In this document: piece by piece, positions 30,051 through 39,483 of the stretch
How positions within the stretch are numbered: position 1 is the stretch's first letter
How the letters are laid out: each line of letters begins with the position of its first letter
NCBI RefSeq assembly: GCF_029525555.1
Contig: NZ_JAPDHZ010000002.1
Location: 1,029,868 to 1,093,867 of the forward strand
Length of the DNA: 64,000 nucleotides
Source: Cohnella ginsengisoli
GTDB taxonomy: Bacteria > Bacillota > Bacilli > Paenibacillales > Paenibacillaceae
Reading direction: 5' to 3'
Notes under the pieces: model-generated
Seen by the model: the letters and a program-made list of their open reading frames with translations, nothing else
Told to the model about the DNA's origin: nothing
The model's database searches: none
Program-made: the position numbers and the translations under genes

Positions 30051-31341
30051 CTACAGCCCGAACGCCCGCTCGATGTCCCGGATGCTGTCGTCGTCCATAT
30101 GAACGATGGCGCCGAGATTCGCCGCCTCGATGATCGACTTGGCGCTGTACTCCGCGACCTCCAGCCGGTCGAAGGCATTCAGCAGGCTGCTGCCCGTCGC
30201 GATGACGCAGTTGTTCTCGACGAGCGCGAGCGGCACGTCCGGCGCGAACCGCGCTGCCGTCTCCTCCGCCGACGCGTAGACGGATTCGAACGGCAGCTTC
30301 GGCATTCCGCGCAACAAAATATATGCTTCGGGAATCGTCTTCGACTCGAACGGACGGTCCGTCAGGGCGAACGCCATCGTGTAGGGCGAGTGGGCGACCA
30401 GCACCGAGCCTACGTGAGGCTGCTGCGCGTAGATCGCCCGGTGCAGCAGGACGGATCGGCTCGGCTGCTTGCCTTGCTCGACCGAGCCCTCCCGGACCAG
30501 CACGAGATCCTCGGGCTCCAGGTATTTTCGGTCCAGTCCGTGCGGCGTAATTAAAAAAGACGTCTTCCGACAGCTTCACGGAGAAGGTGCCTTGCGTGCT
30601 CGTGAACAGACGCTGCTCGTAGGAGCGGCGGATGAAGTCGCACATCCGTACACGCGCCTCGCGCTCCGCGGTCGGCATCGGATCGCGGCGCTGCGGGAGC
30701 TCGGGAAGCGAAGCCGCGGACGACGCGGCGAGCGCCTGCTGCGCAGCGGAGAGCGATCGCGGACGGCCGAAGCCGGCGGCCTGGATCTCCATGCGGGCGC
30801 AAAACTCCAGCGTCTCGAATGCCTTGTAGGCGTCCGCCAGGGAGTCGCCGCCGACGACGATGCCGTGGTTTTCAAGCATCACGCAGCGCTTGCCTTCGGC
30901 GAAGACGGCGGCGATGTTGGCGCCGAGCCGCGCGCTGCCGGGAAGCGCGTAGGGCGCGATCCCGACATCGCCGCAAATCTCGCGCTCGCCCGGCAGCATG
31001 TCGACGTTGGGAACCTTGCGCACGATGCTGAACGAGACGAGCGCGGGCGGGTGCGCATGCACGACGGCGCGCAGATCCGGCCTCGCGCGGTAGATCGCCT
31101 GATGAAAGGGAAATTCGCTCGAGGGCTTATGCAAGCCTTCATGGCTCCCGTCCGCGCGCACGCGCACGATGTCCTCCCTGCGCAGCGTCCCTTTGTCGAC
31201 GCCGGCAGGCGTGATCCATATATCGCCGTCGTCGTCGAGGACGGACAGGTTGCCGCCGGACGTCGTCGTCATGCCGAACCGGTAGATCCGGCCGATCATC
31301 TCGAGAATTTGATCGGCAGGGGGGAGATTGTCGAATTTCAT
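30051..31341 (-). CDS. Tandem class II aldolase/adducin protein with degenerate second domain (frame broken)
   Basis: 429 aa corrected. Two class II aldolase/adducin domains lie in tandem. The first (about 5-210) keeps the active site: SSEFPFHQAIY with the catalytic Glu, VVHAHPP with two zinc His, and LENHGIVV with the third. The second (about 230-429) keeps the fold but has PSRSVLLHRAIY, LVAHSPY and VENNCVIA at those places, so it lacks the Glu and all three His. The A6 run at 30553-30558 breaks the frame in the second domain; corrected it reads SEDVFLITPHGLDRKYLEPE. ATG 31341 follows GAGGAGG. The substrate is probably a phosphorylated or free sugar; not determinable here. Confidence 0.88.
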
Positions 31342-31439
31342 GAGAGTCCTCCTCTAAAGGACCGCTATCAGTCCTTTTACCCCACAAGCTTGCCACAATT
31401 TCCTCTCGCCGGCAATGACTTTCGTCACACCCGGCACGC

Positions 31440-32561
31440 TTAGGCGCTGGCGTCGATCAGTCTTCCGTAATCTCGGATCTTCACATCCGCGACGACTTTA
31501 ATGTCCGCTTCCGCGAACGCTTGATTCCAATTTAACGCCTTCCAGTCCGCAAAACGCATCTTGTCGCGGACGAAGCTGCCTAGCCCGATCGCATCCGCCC
31601 CCGGTTTTTGCATTTCGCGGAACAGACGCCCGCACCGCTCGGCGACGTACTTTTCCATGGCCCTCTCGAGCGCAGGCTGGCTGGCGAGGTTGTTCATCTC
31701 CAGCAGCTCGTCGTATTCCATCAGAGAGCCCTTCAGCTTGAGCTCGACGACGATTCGGGCCGGCTTGTTCTTAATCGGATCCGGCAGCGACAAAATCTTA
31801 ATCTTGCGTTTGCCGTTCACGTTGGCCAGCGAGAGGCCGCCCGTGCCGCGAGACGTCTCGACTTCGTCCATGAACAAAGAGACGTTCTTGGCATTTCCGC
31901 GAAGCAATGAAAAATACATCACGTCGTCCGTCTGTATCCTGGCAACGTACCGGTCCCGGACGAACAGCGCGATGCCCTTGACCTTCAGGCCTTGGTCGGT
32001 CTCGCCGACGATCGTCGCGACGGGTTCCGCGCCGTCGTCATAGTAATCCCGGAGAAACGTATGCAAATTCGTATCGAATTGCCCTCGGGTGGCGGGATCG
32101 GAACGCAAAAGGTTGTCGATATATTCGCCCATCGTGCCGCCTTGCGTGAATTTTCGACTGACGAAATGGCCGATGTCTCCCTCGCCGACGATCACATGCG
32201 TGCGAATGCCGATCGCGGGATCGCGAAAGACCGATTCCATCGGAAACCAGACGCCTTGGCGCGCCAGGGATTCTCCGAACATGACTTGCCTTAGTTGACC
32301 GAGCACGATTCGGCGATCGTTTTGCATGTCGAAATGGATTTTCGCCTGCTTGAAGCTCCTCGCGACGTCCGAATAGACGATGGCTTCGGTCTGGTTCGTT
32401 TTCGGTATGCTGATGGTGACCTTCATCGCTCTGTCCTGGCCCTCCGCCTGCTCGAGAATAATCGTGCGGGCGAATCCGATTTTTTCGAGTATTTTCTGAT
32501 CCCCGCAGCCGCCGAGCAGCGCGACGAGCAACAGCCAACCGAACGCCTTGTTCCCTCTCAT
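31440..32561 (-). CDS. Germinant receptor C subunit (GerAC/GerKC family lipoprotein)
   Basis: Lipoprotein subunit of a nutrient germinant receptor in the spore inner membrane, 373 aa. The signal peptide ends LLGGC with the lipid Cys at residue 19. The GerAC fold follows, with IGFARTIILEQAEGQDRAM, GQLRQVMFGESLARQG and a C-terminal helical domain ending VADVKIRDYGRLIDASA. ATG 32561 overlaps the permease stop as ATGA, so the subunits are made in coupled translation. The third gene of the operon (order A, B, C). Confidence 0.9.
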   Translation of the reverse strand: MRGNKAFGWLLLVALLGGCGDQKILEKIGFARTIILEQAEGQDRAMKVTISIPKTNQTEAIVYSDVARSFKQAKIHFDMQNDRRIVLGQLRQVMFGESLARQGVWFPMESVFRDPAIGIRTHVIVGEGDIGHFVSRKFTQGGTMGEYIDNLLRSDPATRGQFDTNLHTFLRDYYDDGAEPVATIVGETDQGLKVKGIALFVRDRYVARIQTDDVMYFSLLRGNAKNVSLFMDEVETSRGTGGLSLANVNGKRKIKILSLPDPIKNKPARIVVELKLKGSLMEYDELLEMNNLASQPALERAMEKYVAERCGRLFREMQKPGADAIGLGSFVRDKMRFADWKALNWNQAFAEADIKVVADVKIRDYGRLIDASA

Positions 32562-33653
32562 CGTCCTGATGCCTCCTTGGAGCCTTTGCCGCCCGCCTTG
32601 ATGAGAATCATCAGCAGCAGCGGAAGGATGAACGCGACGCCGGTCTCCGCAAAGTACGTCAGGCGGATCAGCGCCGCGGCCTCGCGAAAGACCGACGGCA
32701 AGAAGCCGAGCGCGAACACCGCCGCCGCAAGCGGAAGCGCGAACCGCTTGGCATGGACGCGGGGCACCATGCGGCTGAGCGCGCTGCGGGCGGCGAACGC
32801 GAACATGACGGTCGTGACCAAGTTGGAGAACAAGAAGAAAGGAAAAACCAGATTTTCGACGCGGTTGATGAAGGGCATCTCGATATACTCCAGCGTATGG
32901 ATGATCGGAAACTGCAGGATCTTCACTTCCTCGAAGCTGAAAAAACCGAACGATATCAAAATCGCTAACAAATTCGTTGACGTGATGATCGCATGGCCGG
33001 CAAAGACGCCCTTGAACAGCTTCGTCTTGGCGTCCGAGAAAGGAAACAGAAAAACGCACAGCTCGTACCCGATAAAAACGGCGTAGACATCCAGCAGGCC
33101 GGTTAAGGTGTGTCCGTTTTCCGTGCCCTGAAAGAAAAACGACGTGAACCGGTGAAAACTCCAGTCCTTGAAAAAAATAGGGCGCCAGCAGGACCAGCCA
33201 AACGGACAGCAGAAAAAAAACGGTAGAAGCCTTGACGATGCTGTAAAGATCCTTGCAAAGCAGCATGTATACGAGCAGGCAATATACGACGAAGATCAGC
33301 ATCGGCGGGCTGGTCTGAAAGCTCAGCGTCTGGAACACCATCACGAAGCTTTTACCGGCGAACGCGCCGAGCCCGAGCCACAGGACGGACAGCAGCGCGT
33401 AGACCGGGTACAGGACGAGCTTGGGAAGGACGGCTTCGGAGATGTCGAACGCGGACCTTCCCTTTCCCGCCCGGTAGACGAGCCGATAGAGCCAGATATT
33501 AAACGCTGCGACGAGCGACAAGCCCAGGAACCCGAGCCAACCGTTCGTGCCGATATGGACGGCGACCATGCGGGGCAGCATGAGTACGGTCACGTCAAGC
33601 TCGATCATATAGATCAGGAGCGCCACATGAAATCCGTTCAGTTTTTCCTTCAC
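32558..33653 (-). CDS. Germinant receptor B subunit (GerAB/GerKB family permease; frame broken)
   Basis: Integral membrane subunit, 364 aa corrected, of the APC-superfamily fold with ten membrane segments. It starts KEKLNGFHVALLIYMIELD and contains VLPKLVLYPVYALLSVLWLG. The A7 run at 33171-33177 breaks the frame; with six A it reads LAPYFFKDWSFHRFTSFF and continues through LLAILISFGFFSFEEVKI to SKEASGR. This subunit is thought to bind the germinant or act in ion release. It starts 13 bases after the A-subunit gene. Confidence 0.9.
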
Positions 33654-33665
33654 GGGATGCCTCCG

Positions 33666-35153
33666 CTACTTTTTGATTTTCGTACGCGTCTCGTTCGGCG
33701 ATCGACTGAGGCTCGGTCGCTTCCTGAGCGCCCAGAACGGGCCTCTGACGAGCGTGTCGAGGATATCGATAAACTTCGCCGGAGCGATCGGCGTCAAGTA
33801 CGACGTCCCGAGGTTGGTCACGCCCGCCATATGGACGACGAGGAACCCGATGCCGAATATCAGGCCCAAGTTGCCGAGTATGCCGGCCAGAACGATCAGT
33901 CCGAAGCGGATGAGCCGGATGGATGCGCTCATGATATAGCTCGGAATGACAAAGGAAGCGATCGCCGATATCGCGACCGCGATGATGAGAATATTGCTCG
34001 TAAACCCGGCTTGGACGGCGGCTTGACCGATGACGATACCGCCGACGATGCCGATCGTCTGCCCGATCTTCGTAGGCAGGCGCGCACCCGCTTCCCGCAG
34101 CAGCTCGATCGTCGTCTCCATGAGGAGCGCTTCGATGAGCGGAGGAAACGGCACCCTGCTCCTCGACTCGGCCAGATTGAGCAGCATCGTATGCGGGATC
34201 ATCTCGTAGTGGAACGTCGTCACCGACACATAGAAGGCGGTAAAGCAGATCGTGATCATGAAGCCGATCAGCCGCAGGATGCGCAAAGCGGTGCCGATCG
34301 GCCACCGCTGGTAATAATCGTCCGGCGACGAGAAAAATTCGAGAAAAGCGGTCGGCGCCGAGAATACGCTCGGACTCCCGTCCAGAATGACGGCGATACG
34401 GCCGCCGAGCAGCTTCGAGACGACGGCGTCGGGGCGCTCGGTCGTGAGGTACTGCGGGAAGACGGAGTTCGGATTTTCGTCGATCAATTGTACGAGCATA
34501 TTGGCATCCGCCACGCCGTCGATCTCGATCGCCCGAATCCGCTCGGATAACATCTGCACGAATTGTTCGTTGGCGAGGCCTTCTATGTACAAAAGGATAG
34601 CCCGGGTATTGGCGACCTCTCCGACCTCGAGCTCCACAGACTTCAGCTTCGGGCTGCGGATCCGTTTTCGGATGACGCCGAGATTTTCCTCCAGACTTTC
34701 GACAAATCCGTCATGCGGGCCGGTGATGATCGTCTCCGTCTCCGACTGTTCGACTTTCCTGCCGGTTGCCTTGGGCGCGTCGAAAAGATACACGTTCTGT
34801 CCCGCAAATACGGCTGCGGCTCCGTCCATGATGGACTTCAGGCATGATTTGATCTCTGTCGCGGCCCTGAAAGGCGCGCCGGACAGCAGCGCGTTCATTT
34901 GTTCGGGCGACGCTTGGGACAAGGGACGAATCAGGTCCCGCTGAAGGCAGTCCAGATCGACGAGCGTCGGAAAATAAATCAGATCGGCGCCGGTGCCTTC
35001 CAGCTTTTCATGGAGGCAATCCGCGCAGCCCTTCACCGACTCGGCGACGAGCGTTAGCGTAGGTTTCGTCTTTTCGGCCGCATGAGCTCCCTCGTCGTTG
35101 CCCTTACCGTCAGCCATCGTCTGCCTCCGTTCTCCGCTGGCATTCTCCTCCAT
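33666..35153 (-). CDS. Germinant receptor A subunit (GerAA/GerKA family)
   Basis: 495 aa. The long N-terminal soluble domain (about 1-270) precedes the membrane domain with five or so segments. Signature elements are FVESLEENLGVIRKRIRSPK, YIEGLANEQFVQMLSERI, GGRIAVILDGSPSVFSAPTA, and LRILRLIGFMITICFTAFYV. The C-terminus is basic. It begins the first receptor operon; a terminator at 35248-35288 isolates it from the isomerase gene upstream. Confidence 0.93.
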   Translation of the reverse strand: MEENASGERRQTMADGKGNDEGAHAAEKTKPTLTLVAESVKGCADCLHEKLEGTGADLIYFPTLVDLDCLQRDLIRPLSQASPEQMNALLSGAPFRAATEIKSCLKSIMDGAAAVFAGQNVYLFDAPKATGRKVEQSETETIITGPHDGFVESLEENLGVIRKRIRSPKLKSVELEVGEVANTRAILLYIEGLANEQFVQMLSERIRAIEIDGVADANMLVQLIDENPNSVFPQYLTTERPDAVVSKLLGGRIAVILDGSPSVFSAPTAFLEFFSSPDDYYQRWPIGTALRILRLIGFMITICFTAFYVSVTTFHYEMIPHTMLLNLAESRSRVPFPPLIEALLMETTIELLREAGARLPTKIGQTIGIVGGIVIGQAAVQAGFTSNILIIAVAISAIASFVIPSYIMSASIRLIRFGLIVLAGILGNLGLIFGIGFLVVHMAGVTNLGTSYLTPIAPAKFIDILDTLVRGPFWALRKRPSLSRSPNETRTKIKK

Positions 35154-35247
35154 TTTGCCCGGGCGGCCCCAGCGCCATACGCGGCATTCAGACGTCAGAC
35201 GACCTGTAGCGCCCTACGACGGCCATCCATAACCGATCGGTCAGCAT

Positions 35248-35288
35248 AAAAACGCCCCCGTTGGCTAGAATAGCCAAATTCGGGGGCG
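35248..35288 (-). terminator. Terminator after the TIM-barrel isomerase
   Basis: Minus strand CGCCCCCG...TGGCTA pairs with TAGCCA...CGGGGGCG around TTC, followed by TTTTT. It lies 24 bases downstream of the isomerase stop. Confidence 0.88.
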
Positions 35289-35311
35289 GTATGCGCCGCT
35301 GTAAACTTATG

Positions 35312-36079
35312 TTACCCGATACGGGCGATAACTTCCTCGTGGAATTGCTCGACCGCTTCGTCGGGATCGACCGTGAATCCGCATTCGAGTCCGATATAGC
35401 CTTCGAAGCCCGTCTCCTTGATCGCCCTTAAAATATTGACGTAGTTCAGCTCGCCGGTGCCCGGCTGATGGCGGCCGGGATTGTCCGCGATATGATAGTG
35501 GTTGATCCGGTGGCGGTACGCCGTCGCATTGCGAATGACGTTGCCTTCGGTGATTTGCTGATGATAGACGTCGAACACCAGCTTGACGTGGCTGCTGCCG
35601 ACCTTGTCCACGATCTCCGCGCCCTCGTCGGAGCGCTGCAGATAGTGGCCTTTGTGATCGACCAGTCCGTTCAGCGGCTCGAGCTCCAGCACGATGTCCG
35701 CCGCCTCGAGCAGCGGCGCCGCCCGCTTCAGCGTCTCGACCATCGTGCGCTGCTGAATCTCGCGCGATACGCCGTCCAGCTCATTGCCGGTCTGCGAGAT
35801 GATCGACCGGGTGCCCAGCGTCTTGCAGGCCTCGATCGTCCTGGCGATTCCGTCCAGATAATCGCCGCGCAGCGATTCGTCGACGAGACTGATGAACGGC
35901 GTACACGTCGCGATGATGCCGACGCCGATCCGCTCCTGGGCTCGCGCCGTGCGCTTCAGATCGTCGAGCTGCCACCAAGCGTAATACTCTAAACCGTGGA
36001 ATCCGAGCGCCTTTACTTTTTCGAGGTGATAAATCTCGTCTTCTCCCGGATATGCGCCGATACATAACGAAAACTTCAT
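35312..36079 (-). CDS. Sugar phosphate isomerase/epimerase, hydroxypyruvate-isomerase-like TIM barrel
   Basis: AP-endonuclease-2-type TIM barrel, 255 aa, cytoplasmic. Metal-binding residues of the family are visible: Glu in VLELEPLNGLVDHKGHYL, Asp/His in LVFDVYHQQITEG, His in HYHIADNPGRHQPGTGELN, and Glu in YIGLECGFTVDP. The GRHQPGTGELNY stretch is typical of hydroxypyruvate isomerase and related ketose epimerases. ATG 36079 is preceded by a G-rich ribosome site. The start is 37 bases after the phospholipase-D-like gene, so it may sit at the end of the second germination transcript, though its function is unrelated. Confidence 0.85.
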   Translation of the reverse strand: MKFSLCIGAYPGEDEIYHLEKVKALGFHGLEYYAWWQLDDLKRTARAQERIGVGIIATCTPFISLVDESLRGDYLDGIARTIEACKTLGTRSIISQTGNELDGVSREIQQRTMVETLKRAAPLLEAADIVLELEPLNGLVDHKGHYLQRSDEGAEIVDKVGSSHVKLVFDVYHQQITEGNVIRNATAYRHRINHYHIADNPGRHQPGTGELNYVNILRAIKETGFEGYIGLECGFTVDPDEAVEQFHEEVIARIG

Positions 36080-36116
36080 GGCTAGCCCCCCCTGGATCTT
36101 GTGTTCGTCTATACGT

Positions 36117-36936
36117 TTAGCCCGCTGCCTTGCGGAATCCAGCCGCTTCGGCTTCCGCTTCCGTACAGAACCATTGCTCGGGCTTCGTACGCTCATAGCT
36201 TTTGCCGCCGGGCACGTGATAGAGCTTGTCCCCCCTTGGCATTGATATTGCCCTTGATCCGAGGCGATTCGCACGCCTTGACGGACGTCTCCGCGCCGTC
36301 CTTCTCCGCATCCGGCTGCTGCGCGGACGCTTCCTGCCCGTCTTGTGCCGGCGCATCGTCTTCGGCGATGGCCGCGGACAAGGTCTCGTAGCCTTCGCGA
36401 TCGTTCCATGCGCGCTCGAACGCTTCCTCGAAAGAGGCGGCGGCCGTCTCGTCGCGCAGCACGACCAGCATCTCGTCGTTCGTCGTGCTCGCCGCCTTGG
36501 AATAGTTGAACGAGCCCGTCGTCGCGACTTGCCCGTCCGCCACCGTCATTTTCAGATGCATCAGTCCGCTGTGGCTGTTGATCTTGATCGGGATGCCAGC
36601 GCTGCCAAGCAGCTTCAGCGCTTCCTTCTGCGTCTTGCCCGATGCCTGAATCCGGTCCGTGAGCAGGCGTACGGCGACGCCGCGGCGATGGGCGTCGCGG
36701 ATAGCCGCGACGATATCCGGGTAAGTAAGGCTGTAGACGGCGACGTCAAGCGTCTTCTTGGCCCCTTGAATGACGTCGATCAACAGCTTCTCCGGGTGCT
36801 GGTCGCCTTGCGTGAACGCCCATTGGACATTGCCCTCGCCGACCTGCGACGACGATGCGGTCGATGAAGATGTCGCGCATCCGCCGGCAGGCAGCAGCAG
36901 CAGCGCCGCGAGGAGGACGCTTGCTCCCCTGTTCAT
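36117..36936 (-). CDS. Phospholipase-D-like nuclease lipoprotein (frame broken)
   Basis: 272 aa corrected. The signal peptide ends PAGGC with a lipid Cys at residue 20. One HKD motif (HLKMTVADG, then TTGSFNYSKAA) marks the phospholipase D/nuclease fold; single-HKD enzymes work as dimers and many are nucleases. The C-terminal 45 residues, KGNINAKGDKLYHVPGG through EAEAEAAGFRKAAG, are a module also found attached to staphylococcal-type nucleases. C6 at 36230-36235 breaks the frame just before this tail. ATG 36936 overlaps the small gene upstream as ATGA. Expected location is outside the membrane, perhaps DNA scavenging. Confidence 0.85.
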
Positions 36937-37145
36937 GCTGTCGTTTCCCCCGCTTCCCGCTTCTGGCTATCCCAATTGTATGCCAGACCGGCATTGCGGG
37001 CAATACGCGTTAAGGCTTCTTTTTCCACGGGGGGGTCCGACTTCTCACGCAGAAAACGGTTCAATCGGCCGGCTCCGTACGGTACGGCTGCGCTAAGGAA
37101 AAGCCCGATCAGCATCTCTCCGGTGAACAGCACTTGCGCATCCAC
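36933..37145 (-). CDS. Small membrane-anchored protein of unknown function
   Basis: 70 aa from GTG 37145, with a single hydrophobic segment LIGLFLSAAVPYGAG and a charged C-terminal half (LREKSDPPVEKEALTRIARN). AGGA abuts the GTG, so the start is uncertain. It lies 12 bases after the germinant receptor C gene and overlaps the phospholipase-D-like gene by 4 bases, forming one likely transcript. Small extra membrane proteins (D subunits) are encoded with some germinant receptors, but those have two segments; the match is not good enough to claim. Confidence 0.6.
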   Translation of the reverse strand: MDAQVLFTGEMLIGLFLSAAVPYGAGRLNRFLREKSDPPVEKEALTRIARNAGLAYNWDSQKREAGETTA

Positions 37146-37157
37146 TCCTAACGAAAA

Positions 37158-38365
37158 TTATTCCCGCTCCGTCTCGTCTACGGTGCCGTTCATCCGGATG
37201 GTCACGGTCGCGTGCGGCCTGACTTCGCAGGCGGACAACAGATGTTTTCCCCTGATCCCAGTCGTTTTTCACCTTTTCCCAAGTTCGATGATGATTGTGC
37301 TTCAGCGCCTCGCCAAGCCCGAGCGCATCCTTGCCGATATCGCGCTGCACGACGCGGACCGCCTCCTCGATCATCGATTCGATCTCGGAGGCGGCATCCC
37401 GCTGAATCCGATCGACGACGGACTTCGTCAGCAGATCGATGGCGCCCGTCGTCTCGCGAACGGCGACGATGACGTTGACGGCTGCGTCGAACACAATATG
37501 CGACGGGTCGCGAACGTCCGCGCTTAGGCGGGTTCTGATCTCGTAGACGTTGAGCGAGATTTTCGCCCCGGCTGCCTGCAGCGTAAGCATTCCCCTCATT
37601 TTGTACCCGCGCAGAAAATTCATCCCCGAGGTTTGCCGCGCGTTCAGCGTCCCCCACTGGCGGTTCGTCTTGCCGTCGAAGATCGCGCTGCCGGACACGA
37701 GTACGGATTTGTTCGAAGTATCCAGCGACTGTACCGCATAGCTCGTTTCGTTCATCAGTCTTTCGTGAATATAACCGATTTGCGTAGCGGGAAGCTTTTC
37801 CAGGCTGCTCCTGTTGCCGGCTATTTTCTCGATATCGCTGGCCGGCAACCTTTCGTTCGGAGAGCTGGCATAGAGCGCTTCGGCGGCTTCGCCCTTGGCG
37901 ACCAGAATCTTGATGGATCGCCTGACGCCGGCGCCCCGGATGAAAAAATCGAGCATGTCCGCGAACCCCGTTCCCCTGCGGGCGACCGAGTCCGAGACCA
38001 GAATCACCTTGAGATGATCGTAAAAAAGGCGGCCTGCTGAGCTTGTCGGTGGCATATTGGTGGAATGCGGACAAGCTCGTCGCCTTGCCGCACAGATTCG
38101 AGTAGCCGGCGCTTCCGTTCGAACCCCCTCCTTCGCCGCTCTTTCCGCCGGGCACGACGATCTGGTAGCAGATACGATAGTTTTGCGCACGCTGCGTTTC
38201 CGCTTCCGCTTCAGATTGCTCTTGCTCTTCTACAGGCTGCGCATCGATCGAAACGCCCGCCACGAAGCCCCGGTTGTTGATCTCCACGCGATCCCAGCAG
38301 CCCGTCACGGTCGCAAGCGCGATTGCCCCTGTTAGCATCAGCGCACACCGTCTCGACAGCGTCAT
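37158..38365 (-). CDS. Germinant receptor C subunit (GerAC/GerKC family lipoprotein; two frame breaks)
   Basis: 401 aa corrected. The lipobox VTGC (Cys23) is followed by the family signature CWDRVEINNRGFV. Later landmarks are ILVSDSVARRGTGFADMLDF, FDGKTNRQWGTLNARQTSG and EAVRVVQRDIGKDALGLGEA. The frame breaks at A6 38022-38027 and near T4 37245-37248; corrected, the protein ends TVTIRMNGTVDETERE at TAA 37158. ATG 38365 overlaps the permease stop as ATGA. Confidence 0.88.
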
Positions 38366-39465
38366 AGGCGCCGCCCCCTTTTGAACCGCGCCACCGTCAG
38401 GAGGGCGATCGGAATCGCCACGGCGGTCCCGTAACCGATATAGCTGATGATCGTGCCAAGCTGCTTGTATTGAAGCATGTTCTCGGGCAGCATGTTGATG
38501 AAGTACGCGAGCGGACACAATAAAAGGATGCACCACCGCTTGTCGAGCTTGGACACGATCGATTGCAGGCAGGAGACACTGGTCTCCATCGCCATGCAGG
38601 TTGTATTGAAGATGGTCATGATCCAGACGGTGAAAAAGATCGACTCCAGCCGTTCGAAAAATTGGCCGGGCAGGCGAACCTCCTTCGCGATCTCGACGGT
38701 CGGAAACAAAATTTGCGCGGTCGCCTCCTTCGTAAAAATCGCGATCGAATATAAATAAGTGATCAAGCACAGGAAGACCGGAATGGCGATGCCGACCAGC
38801 ATCGCCCTTTGGGTGCGGACGCCCGGCTTCAACAACGGCCCGTAAAACAGCAGCACCTCGAACCCAAGCAAGGCAAAGGTCGTGTCCTTCGTGCCCGAAG
38901 CGAGCTCGAGCGGCGGGGTCGTCATGAACGGCTTCAAATTGTCCAGATTCATCAGTTGGATGCCGAAGAGCAGGACGAGGGCGGAGATGAACAGCACGAT
39001 CGGCAGAAACATCGTGTTCAGCCGGATCACGGCCGCCGTCGAACCCGAGACGGCGTAGACGACGACAAGCAAAAAGGCGACGGAAATAAACCCGATCGGG
39101 GTGTTTTCGAGCAAGTACATCCGGGATATCTTCGCGATCGATCGAACCTCGTAGGCGACATAAAGCAGAAAATAGACGCCGTAAATCGCCGATATGAGCA
39201 CCGCGACGGGTTTGGCCGTGATGCGAGCCGTAAAGCGATGAAACGTATCGCCTTGAAATCGCTTCAGCAGACTGCAGATAACGAGCCCGCAGACGGAGGC
39301 GATCAAACCAGCCGTCACAATCGATACCCAGCCGTCGGATGCCTGAATATGCTTCGCGAGCATGCCCGGCAGCGTCAAAATGCCGATCCCGATCATGATC
39401 GACGAGACCGTCATCGATACTTCGCGAGCGCCGATCTGATCGTCTCCGTACTCGAATGTTTTCAT
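38362..39465 (-). CDS. Germinant receptor B subunit (GerAB/GerKB family permease)
   Basis: Intact 367-aa membrane protein with about ten segments. It begins KTFEYGDDQIGAREVSMTV and contains the first helix pair typical of the family, TVSSIMIGIGILTLPGMLAK. It differs clearly from the other B subunit in this window, so the two receptors are not a recent duplication. The second gene of the operon. Confidence 0.93.
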   Translation of the reverse strand: MKTFEYGDDQIGAREVSMTVSSIMIGIGILTLPGMLAKHIQASDGWVSIVTAGLIASVCGLVICSLLKRFQGDTFHRFTARITAKPVAVLISAIYGVYFLLYVAYEVRSIAKISRMYLLENTPIGFISVAFLLVVVYAVSGSTAAVIRLNTMFLPIVLFISALVLLFGIQLMNLDNLKPFMTTPPLELASGTKDTTFALLGFEVLLFYGPLLKPGVRTQRAMLVGIAIPVFLCLITYLYSIAIFTKEATAQILFPTVEIAKEVRLPGQFFERLESIFFTVWIMTIFNTTCMAMETSVSCLQSIVSKLDKRWCILLLCPLAYFINMLPENMLQYKQLGTIISYIGYGTAVAIPIALLTVARFKRGRRL

Positions 39466-39483
39466 GGAGAGCCGCCTTTTGCG

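Noticed and set aside
28738..31341. A single 867-residue fusion of aldolase and agmatine deiminase
   Set aside because: It arises from the A6 frameshift in the aldolase. The corrected aldolase ends at 30051 and is followed by a perfect terminator, and the deiminase has its own start and ribosome site.
31440..33653. A single 737-residue B-C germination fusion protein
   Set aside because: The middle 190 residues are out of frame nonsense between the A7 run and the ATGA junction; two normal subunits result after correction.
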